Origin: VAXT01 sp963774625
Lineage (GTDB): Bacteria > Actinomycetota > Thermoleophilia > Gaiellales > Gaiellaceae
Length of the DNA stretch: 20,421 nt
Direction of reading: 5' to 3'
NCBI GenBank assembly: GCA_963774625.1
Contig: CAVZFQ010000012.1
Location: 1-20,421 of the forward strand
Below, one piece after another: positions 7,602 through 14,221 of this stretch. Both the position numbers and the translations under genes were made by a program. Within the stretch, counting starts at the first letter, position 1. The number at the start of each line of letters is the position of its first letter. The notes beneath the pieces were generated by a model. That model was not told the DNA's origin. It worked only from the letters and a program-made list of their open reading frames with translations, and searched no databases.

Positions 7602-7646
7602 AGCGGAATCCTGCTTTTCCCTCCAGAGCGATTCCGGCTTCGCGGC

Positions 7647-7652
7647 TAGGAT
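7647..7652 (+). promoter_or_regulatory. -10-like TAGGAT for the DUF2277 gene
   Basis: TAGGAT ends 6 nt before the ATG at 7659. The AGGA inside it could serve instead as a Shine-Dalgarno, so leaderless and leadered readings are both possible. Confidence 0.4.
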
Positions 7653-7658
7653 CGGGCC

Positions 7659-7928
7659 ATGTGCCGAAACATTCGCAGCCTGTACAACTTCGACCCGCCC
7701 GCGACGGACGAAGAGGTCCGCTCAGCAGCCCTCCAGTACGTCCGCAAGATCAGCGGCTTCACGAAGCCCTCGAAGGCCAACGAGCAGGCGTTCGAGCAGG
7801 CCGTCGACGCCGTCGCCGAGGTCTCGGCAAGGCTCCTCGGTCAACTCGTGACGTCGGCGCCGCCGAAGGACCGCGAGGTCGAAGCCGCCAAAGCGCGCGC
7901 CAGAGCCGAGCAGCGCTTCGCCGCCTAA
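7659..7928 (+). CDS. DUF2277 family small protein
   Basis: Encodes 89 aa and matches the DUF2277 family over its whole length. It starts with the characteristic MCRNIRSLYNFDPPATDEEV, continues with ALQYVRKISGFTKPSKANE and ends the conserved part at TSAPPKDRE, followed by an alanine/arginine tail. Function is unknown; a small, soluble, mostly helical protein is expected. The ATG at 7659 is the family start. It is transcribed alone, divergent from the L,D-transpeptidase, and its stop codon runs directly into the AAGGAGGGT arm of the following inverted repeat. Confidence 0.9.
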   Translation: MCRNIRSLYNFDPPATDEEVRSAALQYVRKISGFTKPSKANEQAFEQAVDAVAEVSARLLGQLVTSAPPKDREVEAAKARARAEQRFAA

Positions 7929-8090
7929 GGAGGGTCTGGCGAAATGGATCTGTGCCGCCGGGCCGCGCTGCTCGCCCCGAGGCCGCGTCCTCAGTCGCCC
8001 CAATGCAGAAAGGCATTGAGGCTCCCTGCGTCCTTGCCTCGGAACGACCATCGCACCCCGGCGACGAGTCAATTCCGCCAAACCCTCCTT
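7927..8090. repeat. 164-bp unit bounded by 22-bp imperfect inverted repeats
   Basis: The left end (7927-7948) begins AAGGAGGGTCTGGCGAAA. The right end (8069-8090), read on the minus strand, begins AAGGAGGGTTTGGCGGAA. They agree at 19 of 22 positions. No flanking target duplication is evident, and the interior holds no transposase. It could be a small non-autonomous element, or an RNA fold that pairs the Shine-Dalgarno-like AAGGAGGG with CCCTCCTT. With 8093-8200 it occupies most of the roughly 310 bp between DUF2277 and the HExxH gene. Confidence 0.5.
7998..8021. other. Hairpin inside the inverted-repeat unit
   Basis: CAATGC and GCATTG form a 6-bp stem around AGAAAG. Adding the flanking CC/GG gives nine positions with one mismatch. 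No T run follows, so a classical terminator is not supported; it may be part of a structured RNA. Confidence 0.35.
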
Positions 8091-8092
8091 GC

Positions 8093-8200
8093 GTCACACG
8101 CGTGACATCCGGCGTGAAATTGGGGCATCTGCTCGGACGGCTTGTTGTCACACGCGTGACATCGGAGGTGAAGTAGAGGCATCTGCTCGGACGGTTTGTT
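8093..8200. repeat. Two 54-bp tandem direct repeats, each headed by a GTCAC-N4-GTGAC palindrome
   Basis: Copy 1 is 8093-8146 and copy 2 is 8147-8200, both exactly 54 bp and identical at about 47 positions. Each starts GTCACACGCGTGAC (arms GTCAC/GTGAC) and ends with GCATCTGCTCGGACGG plus CTTGTT or TTTGTT. In copy 2 the palindrome extends to TGTCAC-ACGC-GTGACA. The repeats end 38 bp before the GTG of the HExxH gene, so they are placed to control it. Confidence 0.75.
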
Positions 8201-8238
8201 GAATCTCCAAGCGGGCTGCCGTTTCCGAGATCCTCTAT

Positions 8239-8838
8239 GTGTCCTGCGGTCGACTCTTTATCACGCTCGCGCTCGCGCTCACCGTTGGCTCGGTCTGTAT
8301 TGAGCCGGCCCTCGCGAGTGGGGGTCGCTACACCGTCGTCGGTGGCACCGCGCGAAATACCGCCGAGGTGAAGAAGGCCCTCGACGCCAGCCGGTTCGAC
8401 TGGTCGCTCGTGCAGGAGGAGATCACGATCCACGTCGTTCCCGGCAAAGAGGCGTCGTCGACTCCGGGCCACATCTGGCTTTCGCCCGAGCTCCTGTCGT
8501 CCGGCACCTTCGCGTGGGGCATCGTGCAGCACGAGTACGCGCACCAGGTCGATTTCTCGCTTCTGGACGGCGCCAAGCGAGGATTCCTGACGGAGCGGCT
8601 CCATGCCGCCGGCTGGTGCCACGAAGTGGCCGGCCTTCGCCACGATCGCTACGGCTGCGAACGCTTCGCCTCGACGCTGGCCTGGGCCTACTGGCCCGAC
8701 GCACGCAATGCGCTGCGCCCTCGCTCCGCCAAGGACGAGGCGGCCGCGATGAAGCCGGCGCCGTTCCGGGCGCTACTGACGAAGCTGATCGGTGCCGCCG
8801 ACCTCTTCGCGCCCAGGCTGCAAAGCCGCCCCCGTTAA
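8239..8838 (+). CDS. Secreted HExxH putative zinc metallopeptidase
   Basis: Encodes 199 aa. Residues about 5-27 form a signal peptide (LFITLALALTVGSVCIEPALA, likely cut near ALA-SG). The mature part has a zinc-binding HExxH at 98-102 (HEYAH, in IVQHEYAHQVDF) and a candidate third ligand E141 in CERFASTLAWAYW. Cysteines at 127 and 140 could form a disulfide outside the cell. I recognise the metalloprotease-like pattern but not a named family; length and topology suit a minimal secreted peptidase. The GTG at 8239 is the first usable start in frame; an ATG 2 nt earlier is out of frame. Tandem palindromic repeats lie just upstream. Its TAA directly abuts the stop of the convergent REC-EAL gene with no gap. 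Confidence 0.72.
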   Translation: MSCGRLFITLALALTVGSVCIEPALASGGRYTVVGGTARNTAEVKKALDASRFDWSLVQEEITIHVVPGKEASSTPGHIWLSPELLSSGTFAWGIVQHEYAHQVDFSLLDGAKRGFLTERLHAAGWCHEVAGLRHDRYGCERFASTLAWAYWPDARNALRPRSAKDEAAAMKPAPFRALLTKLIGAADLFAPRLQSRPR

Positions 8839-10065
8839 CTAGTGAGCGATGGTTCGACTGCGGCGCCGACTGCGGCCTGCTCGGAAGCGGGTCGTCTTCA
8901 GCGGCAGCGGGCCGGGCTTGGCAATGAAGAACCCCTGTCCGTAGCCGACCCCGAGCGCCGTAAGGACGTCCACCTCCTCCGAGTGCTCGATCCCCTCCGC
9001 GATGATCGTGGCCTCGATCTTCTCGGCGAACGAGATCAGCCCCGCGGCTAGAGCCTGGCGCGAACGGTCGTACTCGATGCCGTCGATGAGCGTCCGGTCG
9101 AGCTTGATGAAGTCCGGTGCAAGACGAAGGATGTGTCGAAGGCTCGCGAAGCCGGCACCCGCGTCATCCACGGCCAAGCGCACCCCCGGCTCGCGCAGTC
9201 GGTCGAAGGCCGAGTTCAGTCGCTCGTAGTCGTCGATCCTGGCGTGCTCTGTCACCTCGACGACGACGCGCGTCGGGTCGGAGTTCTCGAGCACCAGTTT
9301 GCGGAAGCTCGCCGAGAGGAGAGTCTTCGGCGAGACGTTCACCGAGAGATAGATCTCCGGCGGCAGGCTCGGGAGTGCCGAGAGAGCCACCTTCGCGGTC
9401 GCAAGCTCGAGCTCCCGACGCAGGCCGACCTCCTCCGCCTCGGCGAACCAGCGATCCGGGCCGCGCTTGGGCGGGCCGTCAAAGCGCGCGAGCGCTTCGG
9501 CTCCGACGAGGCTTCCCGAGAGGCTGCAGATCGGTTGGAACACCATGCTGAAACGGCCCTTCCCCTCGAGCGCGCGACGGACCCGCTTCTCGCGGCGCCG
9601 CGTCTGGGTCTCGTTTTGGCGGCCGATGTTGAGCTGCCCCAGGAGCTCATCGATGACCTCGCCCGCGACCTCGGCGGAGAGCGGTGCCTGCCCGTCGGAG
9701 GCGCGGTGGATCGCTTCCACGATCTCGTCGATCGAGTCGCCCTTGAGCAAGTAGCCGATCGCCCCGGCTTCGAGCATCTGGAGCACGGTCTCCCGGTCGT
9801 CGTGGGCGGTGAAGGCGAGCACCCGGGTATCTGGCGAGCAGCTCCTGATCCCACGCGCGGCGCTCGCTCCCCCGCCTGGCATCCGCACGTCGACGAGGGC
9901 GACATCCGGATGCTCGCGCATCGCAGCCTCGACCGCGCTCGTCGCGTCTCCAACCGACGCCGCCAGCTCGAGGCTTCGCTCCGACCGGAAGAGAGCTTCG
10001 AGCGCGTCGCGGACAGTCGGATCGTCCTCGGCGACGAGCACGCGGAGCCGAGGCCTTTCGCTCAT
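8839..10065 (-). CDS. REC-EAL response regulator, c-di-GMP phosphodiesterase
   Basis: Encodes 408 aa. The receiver domain (about 6-125) has the acidic pocket AEDD, phospho-acceptor D59 in DVALVDVRMPG and K108 in YLLKGDS. A basic linker (about 150-170) follows, then an EAL domain (about 172-392). Residues expected for hydrolysis of c-di-GMP to pGpG are present: FQPI (177-180), E190 of EAL, N243 in VNVSP, E273 in EVTEH, D300/D301 in VDDAGAGF, K321 in FIKLD, E357 in AEGIE and Q377. It is therefore predicted to be active and gated by phosphorylation. The ATG at 10065 overlaps the stop of the upstream kinase as ATGA, so that kinase is the obvious phosphodonor. Its REC resembles the REC of that kinase, suggesting duplication. 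Confidence 0.93.
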   Translation of the reverse strand: MSERPRLRVLVAEDDPTVRDALEALFRSERSLELAASVGDATSAVEAAMREHPDVALVDVRMPGGGASAARGIRSCSPDTRVLAFTAHDDRETVLQMLEAGAIGYLLKGDSIDEIVEAIHRASDGQAPLSAEVAGEVIDELLGQLNIGRQNETQTRRREKRVRRALEGKGRFSMVFQPICSLSGSLVGAEALARFDGPPKRGPDRWFAEAEEVGLRRELELATAKVALSALPSLPPEIYLSVNVSPKTLLSASFRKLVLENSDPTRVVVEVTEHARIDDYERLNSAFDRLREPGVRLAVDDAGAGFASLRHILRLAPDFIKLDRTLIDGIEYDRSRQALAAGLISFAEKIEATIIAEGIEHSEEVDVLTALGVGYGQGFFIAKPGPLPLKTTRFRAGRSRRRSRTIAH

Positions 10066-12083
10066 GGCGCAGCGGGGGTCGGAGGCGCCCCGGGGATCCA
10101 GACCTCGACGGTCGTTCCCTTGCCGGGAGCCGAATCGATGCGAAGCCAACCGCCGGCCAGGGCGGCGCGCTCCTGCATCGCGGTGAGGCCGAGATGACCC
10201 GGCACGGGCTCGAGGTCCTCGGGGACGAACCCGACGCCGTCGTCAATCACGCGGATTGCATAGCCCTGGTCGTGCTCATCGAGCTCGACGATCACGTTGT
10301 CGGCGTGCGCGTGGTTGCGAACGTTCGCCAGAAGCTCCTGTGCGATGCGGTAGAGAATCGTTCGCGTCTCCAGCCGCGGCTGTTCGCTCAGGTTGTTCTC
10401 GAGCCGGCTGATCGCTCCCTCGCGCTGGGTCTCCTCCAGATACAGCTCGAGGGCCGCGGAGAGCCCGTCGGTGTCGAGCGCGGGCGGGCGCAGCTCGAAG
10501 AGAAGATGTCGAAGTCGCACGATCGAAACCTGGATCGTCTTCTGGAGCTCCGACAGCAGCTGGAGCTGCTTGGGGTCGTGGAGACTGCGACGCAGGATCT
10601 GCAGCCGCATTCCGGCCGCGGTGATCGCCTGGATGGAGTCGTCGTGGATGCCTAGCGCGATCCGGCCCCGCTCCTCCTCGCCTGCCTTCACGAGATGAGC
10701 CAACAGCGCGCGCTCCCGCTCGAGAGCGGCCCGCACCTTCACCCCCGTCACGTCCCTCGCGATCGTCGAAGTCGCCACGATCTGCCCGTCCGCGTCCCGG
10801 ATTCCAGAGATCTTCAGCAGGACGTCGAGCACGACGCCGTCCTTCCGCATCCGCTTCGTCTCGAATTGCTCGACTTCCTCTCCCCGCCGGACCCGCTCCA
10901 GGGTTCCGTGAAGATCGTCCGGAAGGTCAGGTGGGTTTAGGAGCGCTATCGAGCGGCCTACCACTTCCTCAGCGGAGTATCCGTACATGCGCTCTGCGCC
11001 GCGGTTCCACGTCTCGATCGTTCCCACGAGATCCTTGCTGATGATGGCGTCGTCCGAGAATTCGACGATCGCCGCCAGCTGGGCAGCGACCGCACCCTGA
11101 CGGCGCTCGCCGATGTCGCGAATGAAGGCGGTCGCGAGACGACCCTGGTCGGTCTCGATCGCCGCCAATGCGATGTGGATCGGAAACTCGCTCTCGTCCT
11201 TGCGTCGCCCGACGGTCTGCTCGTTGACGAGGACGGTCGTTCCGCCTTCGTCGACGACGACGCCCCCTGGCGCTGATTCGAGCAGCGCGGAAAAGCGATC
11301 CTCCCCCGTCCCGCGCGCGCGCTCGGTCTCGTCCGAGTCGATCGCGCTCAGGGAAATGTCGACCGGGAATTCATCGCCGTTTCTCGGCACCGCCGCGTCG
11401 ACCAGGTACCCGGCCCGATAGCCGACGTGTCGATCTGGGAAGCGGTCGGGCAGGAGGCGCTCGATCGGCAGTCCGAGCAACTCGTCGCGCGTGTACCCAA
11501 AGAGCCGCTCAGTCTCCGCGTTGACGAGTTGCACTGCTCCGTCCTCGCCGACGATCACGACCGCATCGGGAGCCAACTCGACGAGCCCTCGAAAGCGCTC
11601 CTCGCTCCTCCGAAGGATGCCTTCCGCCAGCTCGCGCTCGGCCATGTCGCCGACGAGCTCCTCGATCATGCGCGAGATGGCTTCGATGGAGAGGCTCGCC
11701 TGGCCGCGGGCAGCGCGGCTCACGGCCTCGAGAATTTCCGTCGGCGAGGTGCCTTTGACGACGTAGCCCACCGCCCCGGCCGACAGCATCTGGATCACGG
11801 TCGCCTGGTCGTCCTGGGCCGAGAGGGCGAGCGCCCGCGTCCTCGGCGAGCAATCCTTGGTAGCGCGAACGACCTCGGCTCCACCGCCGGGCATGCGCAC
11901 GTCGACGAGGGCTACGTCCGGCTTCGTAGTCGCCGCGAGCTCGATGGCCTCGGCCGCACTCCCTGCAGCCCCGACGACCTCCATCCCGTCCTGGCCGGCG
12001 ACGAGGTCGCACAAGGCGAGCCGGAGAGGCTCTTCATCCTCCGCGATCAAGACTCGCAATACCGTTCCTTCTGGGTGGGTCAC
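10062..12083 (-). CDS. REC-PAS-PAS-PAS-HisKA_3 sensor histidine kinase
   Basis: Encodes 673 aa with no membrane segment, so cytoplasmic. Order: receiver (about 9-128; D61 in VDVRMPG, K110), PAS1 (about 160-250), PAS2 (about 262-328), PAS3 (about 332-450), NarX/DegS-type dimerisation domain (about 465-535) with phospho-acceptor H480 in EEERGRIALGIHDD, then a HATPase domain (about 570-668) with N-box ELLANVRNHA (583-592), G1 box DDGVG (614-618) and GHLGL (629-633). A receiver at the N terminus of a kinase implies that it is itself controlled by a phosphorelay. PAS1 and PAS2 look internally shortened, while PAS3 is complete. The start could be the GTG at 12083 or a TTG at 12059, which has GAAGGA upstream and gives a conventional REC N terminus. 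It overlaps REC-EAL by 4 bp. Confidence 0.9.
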   Translation of the reverse strand: MTHPEGTVLRVLIAEDEEPLRLALCDLVAGQDGMEVVGAAGSAAEAIELAATTKPDVALVDVRMPGGGAEVVRATKDCSPRTRALALSAQDDQATVIQMLSAGAVGYVVKGTSPTEILEAVSRAARGQASLSIEAISRMIEELVGDMAERELAEGILRRSEERFRGLVELAPDAVVIVGEDGAVQLVNAETERLFGYTRDELLGLPIERLLPDRFPDRHVGYRAGYLVDAAVPRNGDEFPVDISLSAIDSDETERARGTGEDRFSALLESAPGGVVVDEGGTTVLVNEQTVGRRKDESEFPIHIALAAIETDQGRLATAFIRDIGERRQGAVAAQLAAIVEFSDDAIISKDLVGTIETWNRGAERMYGYSAEEVVGRSIALLNPPDLPDDLHGTLERVRRGEEVEQFETKRMRKDGVVLDVLLKISGIRDADGQIVATSTIARDVTGVKVRAALERERALLAHLVKAGEEERGRIALGIHDDSIQAITAAGMRLQILRRSLHDPKQLQLLSELQKTIQVSIVRLRHLLFELRPPALDTDGLSAALELYLEETQREGAISRLENNLSEQPRLETRTILYRIAQELLANVRNHAHADNVIVELDEHDQGYAIRVIDDGVGFVPEDLEPVPGHLGLTAMQERAALAGGWLRIDSAPGKGTTVEVWIPGAPPTPAAP

Positions 12084-12184
12084 CGCAGAGGGGCCCTTCT
12101 CGCCGGCCGGGGGCTGGCCTAGGCGTCAGCGTCGCCGGAGAGGCGACCTCCGCGGGAAACGCGACTCCCCTATTTGAGCCGAAA

Positions 12185-12234
12185 GATTACAGACGTCAAT
12201 ATCGATTACAGCGTATCAATATGGTAGACGTCTG
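12185..12234. promoter_or_regulatory. AT-rich tandem direct repeat nested in an inverted repeat upstream of the sensor kinase
   Basis: GATTACAGACGTCAATAT (12185-12202) is followed at once by GATTACAGCGTATCAATAT (12204-12222), two units about 19 bp apart, close to two helical turns. Overlapping them, CAGACGTC (12190-12197) and GACGTCTG (12227-12234) are perfect 8-bp inverted arms. This is the only strongly AT-rich patch in the 207-bp gap between lysR and the kinase. The minus strand reads TTGATA and TTGACG, possible -35 elements for the kinase operon. The rest of the gap shows nothing I can name. Confidence 0.5.
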
Positions 12235-12290
12235 GATCCAGGCCGAAGACCGCATTTCTCCATCGTCACGACTCTTCGTTCGATACGTCC

Positions 12291-13214
12291 TTAGTCTTGT
12301 TTATCGGCCGCCCGCAGCTCGCGAGCGACCTCCTGCGCCACGGCCAGCTTCTCCTTGAGCTGCCCCGGCGGGTTCGCCCGCCAGGCGACCACGGTGTCCG
12401 GCATCGACAAGCTGGGGTCGAGTTGGCGCCGGATGACGATCCCGCCGACGTCGCTCACATCCTGGAGCGAGAACGGCCCGAGCGCGACACCGCGTCCATC
12501 TGCGGCCGCGAGCATGACGTCGCGCGGGTTCAGTCCGCCGGCTTCTCGGACGGCGGCGAACCCGTAGCCGCCTTCCTCGACCAGCGCCAGCAGGCGATCC
12601 TGGAGAGCCGGGTTTGCCGCCCGCGGGAAGATGACGAGGGTCTGCGTGCGCAGGTCGCTCGGACCGAGCACCTGCTTCTCGGCCAGGGGGTGATCAGGAG
12701 GCAGAAAGGCCGCGAGCTTCTCGCCTGCGAACAGCGGCTCGGTTTCGATCTGCGCCTCACCGTCGCTCTCGGGGAAGATGCCGAGATCCAGCTCGCTGGC
12801 GGCGAGGGCGCGTACCTGCTCGAGGAAGTTCAGGTGCGTCACCTGTACGCGTGTGCTCGGGTCGCGATCGTGCAGCGCGCCCAGGAATCGCAGGAGCGGC
12901 TGGATCGGAAGATGTGGCACGCAGCCAATGCGCAGCGGTGACGCCGCTCCCCCGGCGCGCCGCGTCTCAGCGACTGCGGTGTCGAACTCGGCGAGAACCT
13001 TGCGCGCCTCGCCGGCCAGGACGCGTCCCGCCTCGGTTGCGCTCACCATCCGGCTCGTCCGTTCGAACAGCTGCACGCCGAGCTCGAGCTCGAGCTTGCG
13101 GATTGCCTGCGAGAGCGGAGGCTGCGATATGCGAAGGCGCGCGGCCGCGCGGCCGAAGTGCAACTCCTCGAAGACCGCGAGGAAGTAGCGCAGATGCCTG
13201 AGCTCGACTGCCAC
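12291..13214 (-). CDS. LysR-family transcriptional regulator
   Basis: Encodes 307 aa from the chosen GTG at 13214. The N-terminal winged helix-turn-helix is classical: ELRHLRYFLAVFEELHFGRA, ARLRISQPPLSQAIRKLE, LGVQLFERTSRMVSATEAG. A linker helix follows, then a two-lobed periplasmic-binding-like effector domain from about residue 90 (PLRIGCVPHLPIQPLLRFL) that would bind a small, unidentified co-inducer. The frame stays open upstream to 13370, but that part is non-homologous and low-complexity; starting at 13214 puts ELRHLRYF at the N terminus as the family requires. No strong Shine-Dalgarno is visible. It is divergent from a TetR gene. No metabolic gene adjoins it, so its target is not evident. 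Confidence 0.9.
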   Translation of the reverse strand: MAVELRHLRYFLAVFEELHFGRAAARLRISQPPLSQAIRKLELELGVQLFERTSRMVSATEAGRVLAGEARKVLAEFDTAVAETRRAGGAASPLRIGCVPHLPIQPLLRFLGALHDRDPSTRVQVTHLNFLEQVRALAASELDLGIFPESDGEAQIETEPLFAGEKLAAFLPPDHPLAEKQVLGPSDLRTQTLVIFPRAANPALQDRLLALVEEGGYGFAAVREAGGLNPRDVMLAAADGRGVALGPFSLQDVSDVGGIVIRRQLDPSLSMPDTVVAWRANPPGQLKEKLAVAQEVARELRAADKQD

Positions 13215-13413
13215 CGGCGCCGAGCGGTGTGGTTCGGCTCCTGCGGCGGCGTCGGCTGTGTCGTGTTCCTGTGTCCCCAACCCAGTCCTAGTCAGAGCAG
13301 CAACAGGCACAGCGCTGCCTCTTGGAAACCGTCGGGCGCCACTATGCAGTGAGAGCCGGGGGGAGTCCAATACCGTCTGTGCATTGGCGAGAGTTCCTGC
13401 GGATCTGAATGGC

Positions 13414-13429
13414 TACAGACCTGTCTGTA
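13414..13429. promoter_or_regulatory. Operator-like palindrome TACAGAC-CT-GTCTGTA
   Basis: Perfect 7-bp inverted arms around a 2-bp centre in the lysR-tetR gap. Size and symmetry fit a TetR/AcrR dimer site. A related GTCTGT half-site occurs at 13375-13380. Confidence 0.65.
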
Positions 13430-13455
13430 TCCATACCAAGAAGAAAATAGCAGAG

Positions 13456-13471
13456 GACGAACAGGTCTGTA
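13456..13471. promoter_or_regulatory. Second, degenerate copy of the TetR-like operator overlapping the tetR start
   Basis: Read on the minus strand this is TACAGACCTGTTCGTC, agreeing with the perfect palindrome at 13 of 16 positions, including the first 11. Centre-to-centre distance from the first site is 42 bp, about four helical turns. It covers the proposed translation start, which fits autorepression. Confidence 0.5.
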
Positions 13472-14114
13472 CGATTTAGCGATCACCAAACGCCCCGAGG
13501 TCCGGAGAACGCGGCCCCGGCTTCCCCCCCGCGATCCTCCGGAGGAGCCGGGCCTCGACACTCGCGAGCGCATCCTCCGCACCGCCTATGAGCTCTTCGT
13601 ACAAGAAGGGTTCACTGCTGTCGGAGTCGATCGGATCGTCGCCGAGGCCGGGGTCGCCAAAACCTCGTTGTACCGGTACTTCCTGTCGAAGGACGACCTC
13701 GTGGTCGCGGTCCTGGAGCGTCACGAGGCGCTTTGGATCGATGGCCTGCTCAGATCCGAGTCCGCTCACAGAGCGCCGAAGCCTGAAGATCGCCTTGCCG
13801 CCCTGGTCGACGTCTTCCACGAGTGGCTCCAAGACGAAGGCTACGCGGGATGCCTGTTCATCAACTCGGTGCTCGAGGTCCACGACCGCTCGCCTGCGAT
13901 ACGGGAGGCGTCTCTCGCGGCCATTGCACGCGTCTATGAGCTCCTTTGGCGGCTCGGCCAGGAGGCGGGCTTGGCAGAAGGGCCGACTCTCGCGCACCAA
14001 CTCCAACTCCTCTTCCGCGGCTCGATCGTCGCCGCACGCGAAGGCAATTTCGTCGCAGTCAACGAGGGGCGGCTGCTTGCGCTGCGGCTCCTCGAGGAGC
14101 ACCGCGCGACCTAA
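13467..14114 (+). CDS. TetR/AcrR-family transcriptional regulator (start uncertain)
   Basis: Up to 215 aa. The TetR HTH is clear: TRERILRTAYELFVQEGFTA, VGVDRIVAEAGVAKTSLYRYF, LSKDDLVVAVLERHE. The helical ligand domain includes GYAGCLFINSVLEVHDRSP, an arrangement common in AcrR-type repressors of efflux or aldehyde/xenobiotic genes. No ATG, GTG or TTG lies between the upstream operator and the HTH in this frame. The best start is a CTG at 13467 with AGAGGA nine bases upstream; it adds a charged, proline-rich N-terminal tail of about 30 residues. A TTG at 13668 would cut the HTH and is rejected. It is divergent from lysR. A small hairpin with a T run follows the stop. No efflux pump or oxidoreductase adjoins, so autoregulation is the only target the sequence suggests. 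Confidence 0.8.
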   Translation: MYDLAITKRPEVRRTRPRLPPRDPPEEPGLDTRERILRTAYELFVQEGFTAVGVDRIVAEAGVAKTSLYRYFLSKDDLVVAVLERHEALWIDGLLRSESAHRAPKPEDRLAALVDVFHEWLQDEGYAGCLFINSVLEVHDRSPAIREASLAAIARVYELLWRLGQEAGLAEGPTLAHQLQLLFRGSIVAAREGNFVAVNEGRLLALRLLEEHRAT

Positions 14115-14160
14115 ACCGATTGCGACACGACGTGGGCCTCGAGAGCCGTGAATATTAGTG

Positions 14161-14188
14161 TAGGCACCCAGCCCTGCCTAAGCTTTTT
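14161..14188 (+). terminator. Possible rho-independent terminator after tetR
   Basis: TAGGCA (14161-14166) pairs with TGCCTA (14175-14180) around an 8-nt loop, followed by AGC and five T. The stem is short, so efficiency is doubtful. It separates tetR from the signalling series that begins at 14222. Confidence 0.45.
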
Positions 14189-14221
14189 GCGGCCCTCCCC
14201 GGCGACGAGAATGGAGTAGAC

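Noticed and set aside
7944..8105. A 53-codon small ORF with a near-perfect Shine-Dalgarno
   Set aside because: Composition resembles random GC-rich frames and it ends inside the tandem repeat. It is kept only as part of the inverted-repeat finding, not as a gene.
8093..8200. A CRISPR array or attachment site for the tandem repeats
   Set aside because: There are only two units, the repeats are contiguous without unique spacers, and no cas or integrase gene is present.
13215..13370. N-terminal 52-codon extension of LysR from a TTG at 13370
   Set aside because: The extension has no homology-like character and would put a tail before the winged helix. The GTG at 13214 gives the standard family length.
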